Shown here one piece after another: positions 41,063 to 50,039 of a stretch of DNA of 64,000 nt (position 1 is its first letter; every line of letters starts with the position of its first letter). Both the position numbers and the translations under genes were made by a program. The notes beneath the pieces were generated by a model. That model had not been told where the DNA came from. It was given only the letters and a program-made list of their open reading frames with translations, and made no database searches. The stretch comes from Melieria omissa (lineage: Eukaryota; Arthropoda; Insecta; Diptera; Ulidiidae), in the NCBI GenBank assembly GCA_963971225.1, contig OZ020267.1:68494718-68558717 (forward strand), given 5' to 3'.

Positions 41063-44000
41063 CTAATTAAGCCATTTCGAAGAGTGAATGAACTCAATCA
41101 AGTCTTTTATACTAGCCGAACTGAGTTTACTCAAGTTGTCGAAGAAAGGAGAGCCTAGGGTTTTCCATCTTCGTCTAGATAGAGCCGGACAGTTGCAGAG
41201 AAGGTGGCTTATAGATTCCTCCTCCTCTTCATTGTGGCAACTGCGGCAGAAGTCCCAACTGTTGACGCCTAGTCTGACGGCATGGCGTCCGAATAAACAG
41301 TGGCCCGTCAGAATTGCGACGACCGTACTAATGTGCTGCCTGCTACGCGAGATAAGTGCCCTTGTACGCCTTAGATTAAAAACAGGCCAGAGCTGTCTGG
41401 TTATGGTACATGTGCTCTCCCCTTGCCATCGCCTGTTGGCCTTCTCTAGGAAGAGTGAACAGATCATTTGTTTACAAGAGGCAAGAGGAATGCCTGCCGT
41501 GACTGTGGTGCTGAGGTGCGGGAGGGTCGTGCCACGTCTGGCAAGCTCATCAGCTACACAGTTTCCACTGATGTCTTTGTGGCCCGGTACCCAGATAAGG
41601 ATAATGTTGTGCGCGTGCCCTAACTCATTTAGTAGGGAGCGGCAGAGAGTAACCACTTTCGATGTCGTTGAGACCTTCTTAAGGGCTTTTATTGCTGCCT
41701 GGCTGTCAGTGAAAATACGAACCGTACTCTTAGGAAGGTTGCGTTGTTTTAGCATAGACAGGGCTTTGAAAATGGCCAGAACTTCCGCTTGGAAGACACT
41801 GCAGAAATCTGGAAGACGAAAACATTCTTCCATGAGTGGATTTTCACACATTACTCCACCCCCTACTCTGCCATCCAGTTTGGAGCCGTCAGTATAGAAG
41901 CATACTCCAGTTTTCGGAACCGTGTCCTGCTCCCACTCCCGTCTATGCGGTATGAGGGTTGAGAATTTGGAGTCGAAAACAAAAGATGGTAATGAGTAGT
42001 CTATGTTGTTACGTAAGTCAGGTGAACTGCCTAGAATCTGGCAGTGACCGAAATCAGTACGTGTCCATCTATTTATGGTATTTAGTCTCACTGCAGAGAG
42101 GGTAGCCATTTGTTTTCCGAAAAGGTCAACAGGAAGAAGGTGGAGCAGGGCGTAGAGTCCTTTGGACGGTGTCGACCGCATGGCCCCAGTAATAATGAGC
42201 GCCGCCGATCTTTGAACTGAGTCCAAAGGTTTCTGGTTGGTCCCCTTGTCCAGGGCAGTCCACCATACTACTGCTCCATAGAAAAGAATGGGCCTAATTA
42301 CAGATATGTACATCCAGTACATGATTCGTGGTTGGAGACCCCATTTTTTGCCAACTGCTCTTTTGCAGGAGTACAGTGCAACAGTGGCCTTGCGAACCCT
42401 TTCTAGTATGTTCGCTTTCCAGTTAAGTTTCCTGTCCAGCAGTAGACCAAGATATTTGGCCTGCGAGCTGACAGTAAGACTAGTGCCATAAAGAGTAGGC
42501 GGGTCAAAAGTAGGAACTTGGTGCTTCCTTGTAAAAAGGACCAGATCAGTTTTGGATGGGTTAACGCCCATACCGTTCCGAGAGCACCAAGATCCCAATA
42601 GATTCAGTGCACCTTGAAGAAGATCAACCAGTGTCGGAATGTTCTTCCCAGATACCGCTAACGCCACGTCGTCTGCGTATGCAACTACCTTACACCCCGT
42701 ATCGTTCAGTTGCAAAAGCAGGTCATTTATCGCTAGGTTCCAAAGTAGAGGAGAAAGGACACCCCCCTGCGGGGTGCCTCTGGTGACCCACCTTCTAACG
42801 GAGGAGCCGCCTAGCGAAGAGTTTATAATCCTTTTTGTTAAAAGGAGTTGAACTATGTCCACTAATGGTCTACATAGGTTTAAGTTGGTCAGTGAGCCAG
42901 TAATGGCCGTCGGAATAATGTTGTTGAAAGCTCCCTCAATGTCGAGAAAAGAGACCAAAGTGTATTCTCTGAAAAGGAGGGAGTATTCAATCTGCCGCAC
43001 GAGTGCATGAAGAGCCGTCTCCACGGATTTACCCTTCGTATATGCATGTTGATTGGGTGAAAGAAGATGGCCCACTTTATCCCTAATATAAACGTCGATG
43101 AGCCTTTCAAAGACTTTAAGAAGAAAAGAGGACAGGCTGATAGGCCTGTGGTCTTTTGCTTTTGAGTGTGAGACCTTCCCCGCTTTAGGTATGAAGATCA
43201 CGTTTACCTCAGTCCAGATAGTAGGAATGTGAGACAAGTGTAGAATAGCTACACAAATCTCCAGTAGCCACGGTACGGCCAAGTCTGATGTGTGTTGCAA
43301 GTCAGCTGGTATAATACCGTCAGGCCCTGAAGACTTGAAAGGCAGAAAGCTATTTATAGCCCAGTGCAGTTTTTCGCTGCTAACTATGTCTTGAACCCCC
43401 ATGCTATGATGAAGGCCGATTGAACCAGTTGTATCCAGGGTAGTTGCGTCAGTACAGCCATTTCCCGGAAAATGGGTGTCAACCAGGAGTTCGATTGTCT
43501 CTTGGCTTGACGATGTCCAGGAACCGTCTTCCCTTTGCAGAAAGCTAGGGACTGCTGGACAGGAAGCGAGTATCTTGCGAACGCGACTGGCCTCAGAGTT
43601 ACATTCTATATTCTGACAGAAATTCCTCCAGGAGGATCGCTTGGCAGATCTTATCGCTTTTTTAAAAATCTTTAGTCTGGCTTTATATTCAGACCAGTCG
43701 TTTGTCGCCCTAGCGCGATTGAAAAGTTTTCGGCACTCCCTTCTAAGCACAGCTACCTCAGAGTTCCACCAATTTGGTTTCGTATTACCCCAGAGCGGTC
43801 TCACAGGGCACGACTTCTCAGTGGCAACTTTGTAGGCAGCTGTAAGGGAAGCTACCGCATTATCTAATTTCTGAACTGAGTCAATTTTACTGGGACCATC
43901 ATTTGGCAGTGATCTTACAAAGATTTCCCTGAAATTGTCCCAGTTAGTTCTAACTCTGTTTCTATAAGAGGTGACCAGAGGGGTTGCGACTTCTATGCGA

Positions 44001-44647
44001 AAATCTATATACCTGTGGTCAGAGAAGGAGTGCTCTGTGGAGACTCTCCATTCTTTGAGCAGATTAGTGGCAAATTCATTTACCAGTGAAAGATCGAGAA
44101 CCTCTTCACGAACTGAGGTGATAAAAGTGGGCTCATGCCCAGTGTTTGCAACATATAAGTTGGTGCTAACAATATAATCAAAGAGAGACTCACCTCGCGG
44201 GTTTATGTCCGAACTGCCCCAGATGGTGTGGTGCGCATTGGCGTCTGTTCCGATGACCAATGGCATCCTGTCCTTTCTAGCCGCCTCCACCGCATTTTTC
44301 ATCAGAAACGGTGGGGGATTCTCCGAGTCATCGTGGGCCATGTATGTGGAAGCCACCCATAGTGTGGAGCCCGGTGTTTCCAGCGCCGCCACTACGCTAT
44401 CTGCGTCACTGAAGTTAGTAAGAATAAACGCGTTAATATGTTTTTTGATGAGGATACAGGATCTGTTTTTACCTCCGCAGGGTATATACAGAGTCCTGTA
44501 TCCTGGCGCGTTGAGACCATGAATGCGCCCGTTGCAGACCCAGGGTTCCTGCACGAGCGCTATCTCCTCCCCATTTTTTGAGAGTCGGAGGAGAAGTGCG
44601 GCAGATGCCGCTTTAGAGTGGTGCAAGTTAATTTGCACCACTTTCAT
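41063..44647 (-). CDS. LINE ORF2: endonuclease, reverse transcriptase, RNase H (LOA-like)
   Basis: A protein of 1194 aa from the ATG at 44647. Endonuclease (about 1-230): VQINLHHSKAASAALLLRL, IALVQEPWV, LVIGTDANAHHTIWGSSD and FSDHRYIDFRI. Reverse transcriptase (about 400-700): KSSGPDGIIP, FIPKAGK...DHRPISLSSF, FLDIEGAFNNI, TRGTPQGGVLSPLLWN and YADDVALAV. RNase H (about 930-1070) keeps all acidic landmarks: FYTDGSKLDGRVGGGV, QAEVLAIFKAL, IFTDSQAAIKAL and WVPGHKDISGNCVADELARR. A CRSCH...SHLLCNC finger ends it. The start was placed at ATG 44647, which begins the endonuclease and overlaps ORF1 by 20 nt; the longer frame from 44899 has no domain. Confidence 0.88.
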   Translation of the reverse strand: MKVVQINLHHSKAASAALLLRLSKNGEEIALVQEPWVCNGRIHGLNAPGYRTLYIPCGGKNRSCILIKKHINAFILTNFSDADSVVAALETPGSTLWVASTYMAHDDSENPPPFLMKNAVEAARKDRMPLVIGTDANAHHTIWGSSDINPRGESLFDYIVSTNLYVANTGHEPTFITSVREEVLDLSLVNEFATNLLKEWRVSTEHSFSDHRYIDFRIEVATPLVTSYRNRVRTNWDNFREIFVRSLPNDGPSKIDSVQKLDNAVASLTAAYKVATEKSCPVRPLWGNTKPNWWNSEVAVLRRECRKLFNRARATNDWSEYKARLKIFKKAIRSAKRSSWRNFCQNIECNSEASRVRKILASCPAVPSFLQREDGSWTSSSQETIELLVDTHFPGNGCTDATTLDTTGSIGLHHSMGVQDIVSSEKLHWAINSFLPFKSSGPDGIIPADLQHTSDLAVPWLLEICVAILHLSHIPTIWTEVNVIFIPKAGKVSHSKAKDHRPISLSSFLLKVFERLIDVYIRDKVGHLLSPNQHAYTKGKSVETALHALVRQIEYSLLFREYTLVSFLDIEGAFNNIIPTAITGSLTNLNLCRPLVDIVQLLLTKRIINSSLGGSSVRRWVTRGTPQGGVLSPLLWNLAINDLLLQLNDTGCKVVAYADDVALAVSGKNIPTLVDLLQGALNLLGSWCSRNGMGVNPSKTDLVLFTRKHQVPTFDPPTLYGTSLTVSSQAKYLGLLLDRKLNWKANILERVRKATVALYSCKRAVGKKWGLQPRIMYWMYISVIRPILFYGAVVWWTALDKGTNQKPLDSVQRSAALIITGAMRSTPSKGLYALLHLLPVDLFGKQMATLSAVRLNTINRWTRTDFGHCQILGSSPDLRNNIDYSLPSFVFDSKFSTLIPHRREWEQDTVPKTGVCFYTDGSKLDGRVGGGVMCENPLMEECFRLPDFCSVFQAEVLAIFKALSMLKQRNLPKSTVRIFTDSQAAIKALKKVSTTSKVVTLCRSLLNELGHAHNIILIWVPGHKDISGNCVADELARRGTTLPHLSTTVTAGIPLASCKQMICSLFLEKANRRWQGESTCTITRQLWPVFNLRRTRALISRSRQHISTVVAILTGHCLFGRHAVRLGVNSWDFCRSCHNEEEEESISHLLCNCPALSRRRWKTLGSPFFDNLSKLSSASIKDLIEFIHSSKWLN

Positions 44648-45267
44648 GTCCACCCACGGGAGGATCCGACTGTGCGACGATAGTGCTGTCTGCGTCGTCG
44701 GAGTGGGAAGACAGCAGTAGTTCGTCCTCTGAGGGTCCACCGAACAGCTCACGGACCATGTACGACGTGGATTCTCCGGACGTAATACTAGCCGTGTCTT
44801 CCACTTCTGACACCTCCATGGCCTGTACGTCAGTAACCACATTAGTGTCCTGACGATATACGTGCAAAGTAAGCTGAGAAAAGCAGAAATTAATCTCACC
44901 CTTCTTCGCAGCGAGGGGGGCTAGGGATTCCTCGTTCAGGATGATAACCATCTGGCGCGAGTTACCTACAGCCTCTCCTAGTCTGGCCACCCTCCAGTCA
45001 GCGGTGGGGAGGTCCGGGTTTCCCAGCTTAATCAGCTGTAGTATGGTCGCAGGGTCGGAGTAATTTGCCGGAACCCTTGTTCGAGAACGGGGACGATTCG
45101 GGATCTTGTCCCGTGTTACGGCTTCGAGCCGTGCACCAGGCCAGACTTCGCCGATTTCTGCGATTGCCAGCGTGTAAAGCTCGGCAGAGCGCTGATCCGC
45201 ACACGAAGTGAGTTTTATGCGATTTTGGAACCATCCAAAATCGCGACAGCATGGTGGAGGAGTAGTG
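44628..45267 (-). CDS. LINE ORF1 C-terminal part (DUF4780-like), 5'-truncated
   Basis: One open minus-strand frame enters at the element's broken 5' end and runs to TAA at 44628, about 212 codons. It reads GWFQNRIKLTSCADQRSAEL, EVWPGARLEA, PRSRTRVPANYSDP, GNPDLPTADWRVARLGE and SRQMVIILNEESL, then an acidic tail. This matches the DUF4780-type C-terminal domain found in ORF1 of LOA/R1-related insect LINEs (from memory of the domain's motif order). The N-terminus was lost on insertion. Confidence 0.7.
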
Positions 45268-45283
45268 GTGGGACTACACGTTA
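45268..45283. repeat. 16-bp target-site duplication, right copy
   Basis: GTGGGACTACACGTTA, identical to 40923-40938. It marks the truncated 5' end of the LOA-like LINE. Confidence 0.9.
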
Positions 45284-46132
45284 TTAAACATGGTTATTTT
45301 TTGGTCGAGATGTGCTTTACAATTAAATTGATATTTTATTTATTTATTATTATACTCTACTTTAGTTATAATTTTAACCTCAAGTCTGCCTACTCTTACT
45401 GTCTATCTCTTTTTTGCTCTCTCTCATACTCTCTTCGTCTTTCTCGTTTTCTTTTTCAACCTATTTGTACACCATTCCTTCTCTACAATCTTAGAGCTGT
45501 CTATATTTCCCAAACTAGATGCTTTTAGTTCAATCACCTATTGTGCAACTTATGTTTATTATTATTATGCTTAATATTAATAGTTCCGACTCTGGCGCTA
45601 CCGATAATTATAGAACGTTAATCAGTATTTTGTGCAAGGAGCACTCGGGGCTAAAAATCGTTCATTTTAATGCACGCAGTTTAAATGATTTCAAACTTGA
45701 CTGCGTTAGGTATACCTTTGAGAACTCCTCTGTTGATGTTATTTGTGTCTCTGAAACTTGGTTTCAGAATGATGTGAATGATTCTTAACTAATGTTAAAA
45801 AAATTTAAACTTTTCCGCAATGATAGATAGGAGTTGCCATATATTGCAAAGCTGACTTGAAGGTCAATTTACCGAGTAAGTCTTTTGGATCGGTGGTGGA
45901 GTTTCTAAACATTGAAATCTTTGACAATAAAGCTAAAGTGTTTCTCTCTTGTGTCTATAATCCTAGCCGTAACTGTAGCTTGCACCCTTTGTTTGCTTTA
46001 TTATCCTGTTATGCGATTGACTATGATCATTTTGTTTTATGTGGTTATTTTAATATTAATACTCTTCCAATGACAGCCTTGCCTGCAAGTTTCTTGATAG
46101 CGTGGCTGAGGCAGGCCTTAGTGTAGTTAATA

Positions 46133-47437
46133 CAGGGTTTTCCAACAAGAGGTGTTATTTTGGTATTTAAAGAAAAATGCAATTTTTTGAGATAAATGTT
46201 TGGATGTTTATTTCATAATAAAGAGGAAGGTATGCCGTTAATAATGAAAAACAACATCAGCCAAATGGCCACCACGACCACGTTTACAGGACCATATCCT
46301 TTTCATGAAATTTTCCATAACCAAATCGCAAAGTGGCTGCCCTATGTCCTCGATAGCCTCACGAATTCTATTTTTGAGGTCTTGAATCGACGCTGGGCTG
46401 TTGGCGTACACCTTATCTTTCACGTGGCCCCAAAGGAAGAAGTCGCAAGTTGTTAAATCACAAGATCTCGGTGGCCAATTGTGATCACCTCTTCCAGAGA
46501 TAACACGGTGCGGAAACTTTTCCCGTAAAAGAGCAATGGTTTCGTTGCTTGTGTGGCTCGTAGCGCCGTCTTGTTGAAAGTAAACGTTGTCCAGATCAAT
46601 ACCATCCAACTCCGACCATAAAAAATCATTAATCATCTCTCGATAGCGCAATCCATTCACCGTAACTGTTGATCCAACCTCATTTTCGAAAAAGTAAGGT
46701 CCAATGACCCCGCCGGACCATAAACCGCACCAAACAGTCACACGTTGAGGATGGAGAGGCTTCTCAACAATAACTCTTGGGTTTTCCGAGCCCCAAATGC
46801 GACAATTTTGCTTGTTGACGTAGCCACCGAGGTGGAAATGGGCCTCATCGGTCAAGATGAATTTTCCATGGAATTCCGGATCATTTTCATGCATTTCAAG
46901 GACCCAATCAGCAAAGACACGACGTTGTTGATGATCGGTCGGCTTGAGTTCTTGTGTTAACTGAACTTTATAAGCCTTAAGACCCAAGTCTTTATGCAAA
47001 ATACGGTGTAATGACGTTTTTGGAATGCCCAATTCCAAAGAACGACGAGGAATCGACAAACCTGGGTTTTCTTCAAAACTTTGGGCTACAGCAGCAATAT
47101 TCTCAGTTGTCCTTAACGACGTGCACGGGTTTTATTCTTCACATCACTAACTTGTCCCAACAGCTCGACTTTTTCCACCAATTTCTGTATTGCGGTCCGA
47201 CAAGGTGCTTCACGACGACCCAAAAATGCTTTAGTTTTGCGAACTGTGACTGTAAGATTTTCACCATTTTTGTAGTGAATTTTAATAATTTCAATGCGTT
47301 GTTGAAACGTGTATCGTTCAATTTTTAGTAATGGCGTAGTTTCTACTTGTCAAAACTCAAAGAATAAAAGCTTCAAAAGTGACAGCTACCGAAATACCGG
47401 GTGATTCAAAATAACACTTCTTGTTGGAAAAGAACAG
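46133..47437 (-). mobile_element. rosa-type (DD41D) mariner element
   Basis: About 1.3 kb on the minus strand. The ends share an inverted repeat: TTTTCCAACAAGAGGTGTTA on the left (46139 onward) and TTTTCCAACAAGAAGTGTTA on the other strand at about 47415-47435. The left end follows a TA (46131-46132). The outermost bases of the right end no longer match the left, so the right terminus is damaged or ends slightly inside the repeat. It is inserted in the host LINE between endonuclease and RT. Confidence 0.8.
46238..47327 (-). pseudogene. rosa-type mariner transposase, one frameshift
   Basis: The N-terminal part (47327 to about 47121) reads IERYTFQQRIEIIKIHYKNG and VRKTKAFLGRREAPCRTAIQ. A one-base deletion near 47120, right after NKTRARR, shifts the frame into a stop. 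From there to the TAA at 46238 the frame is open: RTTENIAAVAQSFEENPG, FILTDEAHFHLGGYVNKQNC (first Asp), VYFQQDGATSHTS (second Asp) and RSCDLTTCDFFLWGHVKDK (third Asp). Counting from QQD to TTCD leaves 41 residues between the Asp pair, i.e. DD41D, the rosa group first known from tephritids. The usual ATG is not evident at the N-terminus. All three catalytic Asp codons persist. Confidence 0.85.
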
Positions 47438-48627
47438 ACAGAAAGTCCAAAAAGAATTTCTTTAGCTCTAAGCTACGTTCTTCTCTTCCGCCCAAGCAGC
47501 TTTGGAATAACCTGAAAAGTGTCGGAGTGTGCAGTAAAAATTCGGATACCTGTTGTCTTGACCCTGATGTACTAAATGATTACTTTGTTGCCAGTTCTGT
47601 GTCAAGCTCGTCTTGCTGCACGCTTAACCTGTGTTCATTAGATAGACTTGGCGTCTCCCCTTGTAGTTTTCAGTTTGACACTGTTAGTGAACTTGATGTG
47701 ATCATGCATGTGTCTATGCATGCATATGCGGATGACATCCAACTTTATCTGTCTAAGGTCTGTAGGTCTTGTTGAGTACTTATCTGTGAGGGTAAATTAA
47801 GACCTAAATATGTGCCATTTATAGATGGGCCTGCGAGAACCAACTCAAGCTTAATCCACTAAAGTCCTATGTTCTCCCGATTTCCAAATCTTCGCTCTCC
47901 TTTTGTGATGTTCCTCCAATTTATCTCAATGGTTCTCAGCTGCTCAGCTGCTGGTTCTTGGCTTCAGGATCAATTCCTCGTTATCTTGTGAGGACCACAT
48001 AAACTCGGTCGTAAGCAAAATATACCTGACGTTACGAAATCTTAGAATGACTGCTGCATTCGTACCATGTGAGACAAGACGAAAACTGGTTATACAGCTA
48101 ATTTTACCCATAATTACATACTCGGAAGTTGTTTACAGCAAACTTGATTCTAGGTCGGAACATAAACTGCTTATTGCGTACAGCAATGCTGCACGTTACG
48201 TCTACGGCTCAAAGAAAGGGGATCACGTTTCTTCTTACAGTAGACAGTTGCTTGGTCTTGACCTCAAAAGCTACTTTGAAGCACGAAACTGTATGTTTTT
48301 ACATAAACTTATACATACGAAGCGTCCCTGCTACCTTTTTGAAAAGCTTTTGTTTGGCAAGTCAAGTCGAAACTACAATCTTCTAATTCCTAACCATAAT
48401 TACAAAAATTCCAGTAGGCTATTTTTCCTTAGCGCCATTAGGTCTTGGAACTCGCTTCCTAGTGCTATCAAATGTATTTCGGGTAGTGGTAACTTTAAGC
48501 ATCTACTCTTCAAACTTTTCTCATAACATTTCAAACTTATCTCTCACTCTTTAGCCTATCTCTCTACTTTCACTTACATCTAATCAAGATTTTTCTTTGT
48601 AAATTATTAAAACATTGTTATAATATT

Positions 48628-49092
48628 GTAACGATAAGACAGCCTGTCGCTGTGCAAAGCAACCCTATCGCTACGCGCCGTGCCATAATTCAACCTGGCA
48701 ATGATGACCGCGATAATGGAAACTTTTAGTCCAACCTGGCAATGACGGCCGCGATAATGGAAACTTTTAGTCCAACCGGGCAATGCTGGTCGCGAGCATC
48801 ATGGAAACCTTTAGTCCACTATGGAATGTGCGAGAACGATCTGCGCGATGGCCGGACAGGTATAAAAGGCAGCCGGGTGCGGCGAAGCGAGTGAGTCTGA
48901 TTTTGACTAGTGAAGGTGCCACACGGAGTAATTAAGCAAATAATTAAGTGTAAAGACAGTAACGTGTGAAAGTGGTGAAATAAAGTGATTGTTGGTTTTT
49001 ATTGACTGCGTTTGGATAATTAAAGTGGTTTTATCTTCAAATTGCACAATCCAGTGATACGTACTAGCCCACTAGTACTAGCATTCATAACA
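48628..49092 (+). mobile_element. solo LTR (465 bp)
   Basis: It begins TGTAACGATAAGAC and ends CATTCATAACA, so TGT...ACA termini are present. ATAT lies on both sides (48624-48627 and 49093-49096; a 5-bp AATAT reading is also possible if the LTR ends one base earlier). Inside are three 41-44-bp tandem copies (48691-48816), a TATAAAA at 48861-48867 and an AATAAA at 48979-48984, in the U3-R-U5 order of a retrotransposon LTR. No internal region or second LTR is present, so it arose by LTR-LTR recombination. A Ty3/gypsy-type origin is suggested by the 4-bp duplication only. Confidence 0.8.
48691..48816 (+). repeat. three tandem ~41-bp repeats in the LTR U3 region
   Basis: Copies start at 48691, 48732 and 48773. 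Each begins CAACC(T/G)GGCAATG and ends with GGAAAC(T/C)TTTAGTC. They lie upstream of the TATA box, where enhancer repeats of LTR retrotransposons usually lie; an enhancer role is inference. Confidence 0.85.
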
Positions 49093-49214
49093 ATATAGTA
49101 TTTATTGTGTAATACTTAAAACGAATGTGTTCCTAATTGGCATGCAAAAGATTGTATATTATATGCCTGTATTATCTGTTAAATAAATAAAATAAAAATA
49201 AATAAATAAATAAT

Positions 49215-50039
49215 TTAAGTAAAAACGTTCTTACATCCAGAAAGCGATTAGTAGAACTTCACACTTGAAACGCAGAACGCTACCACAGTATCTCATCGGC
49301 AGTTTTGTTACTTACACAATATACCGAAACGTAGATCAGCTTTTTACGTCCTTTAATGTTACTAAGCGTCGTCTTACAATCTCACACAATATTTGAACTT
49401 TTAAACTTCACACCCTGTAGTGCAAATTTACTATCACTGCAGACTTCAATACGTTTAATCTACGATCACATCTTTTCGCTACAGACCTGACCTGACAGAC
49501 CTCTCCCACTAGTCTCCTCTCACAACACTTCTCCCCTCAATCCGATTGTATTGAATTGAGTGCTATGTTGGTATCACAGCCTTCCTCTTCTCTTCAAAAT
49601 CTCAGCCTCTTCTTATTTTTTGTTTTTATTGAATCAGCACGTGTTCACAACTCCCTAGTTTCCGCCCACGAAGCTACTGACTAAAGGCAATTCATATATG
49701 CAGTTCCGAGCTCTGTTCCCACTAGACCGAACTCCAGCTTTACGAATGCCTAAATAGTTTCCATACCGTCTCTATGTACGAGTTATTTGATTTCTCGGGA
49801 ATTACCAGCCTGCACGACGACAAATGATCCGACGAATCGTCACCACTTCATGCATTGAGTATATAATTATAGCAATAACTGAGCGTTGACGCTTGGGCGT
49901 CTCGGGCGTAGCGATAATACGTTGCCTAGTGCTCAGCTTGGGATTTTGAGATGCAACGATACTCTGAGCTCAGTTGTGCGTCAACCACGAATGGAATTAG
50001 ACTCAATTTGAACTTAAACGGTTATTTTTTCATTAAGTC
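49215..50039. other. unassigned spacer and modSP upstream region
   Basis: Pyrimidine-rich noncoding DNA after the LINE tail; no open frame or terminal repeats. The last 100-150 bp before 50040 presumably carry the modSP promoter and leader, but no element could be fixed. Confidence 0.4.

Larger units (their letters stand above)
40939..45267 (-). mobile_element. LOA-like LINE, 5'-truncated, ORF2 open
   Basis: A minus-strand non-LTR element bounded by a 16-bp direct duplication. The 3' end is at 40939 and consists of TAACC pentamers (GGTTAGGTTAGGTTA read on plus) instead of poly(A). The 5' end breaks inside ORF1 at 45267. It comprises the C-terminal part of ORF1, complete ORF2 and a 3' UTR of about 124 bp. 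RNase H after the reverse transcriptase and the ORF1 type point to the LOA/I group. A long exact duplication and open ORF2 argue for a fairly recent insertion, though the copy cannot be autonomous because ORF1 is truncated. Confidence 0.88.
45284..48526 (+). pseudogene. broken LINE ORF2 of the old host LINE
   Basis: Plus-strand fragments in several frames. The endonuclease gives KIVHFNARSLNDFKLD and VDVICVSETWF (about 45640-45770), then VFLSCVYNPSRN and DHFVLCGYFNINT (to about 46070). After the mariner come SSLPPKQLWNNLKSVGV (about 47470-47530) and AYADDIQLYLS, the catalytic RT motif (about 47722-47755). The last frame, 48047-48526, ends with FLSAIRSWNSLPSAIK, the usual end of jockey/CR1/L2 ORF2. 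The RT core between about 47700 and 47720 is deleted, and stops and frameshifts are frequent. Confidence 0.7.
40190..49214 (+). mobile_element. old CR1/L2/jockey-like LINE, interrupted by three later insertions
   Basis: Reading the plus strand and skipping the inserts gives one LINE: ORF1 (to 40918), inter-ORF spacer (45284-45520), ORF2 pieces (45590-46130, 47438-47775, 48040-48526), a 3' UTR split by a solo LTR, and an A-rich AAATAA-type tail (about 49181-49214). The inserts are a LOA-like LINE (40939-45267), a rosa-type mariner (46133-47437) and the solo LTR (48628-49092). ORF2 has stops, frameshifts and a missing middle. The 5' end is not defined; the boundary at 40190 is the start of clear ORF1 similarity. 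Clade placement is by motif style only. Confidence 0.7.

Noticed and set aside
49215..50000. Second LTR or DNA transposon beside modSP
   Set aside because: No paired termini, target duplication or coding motif found.
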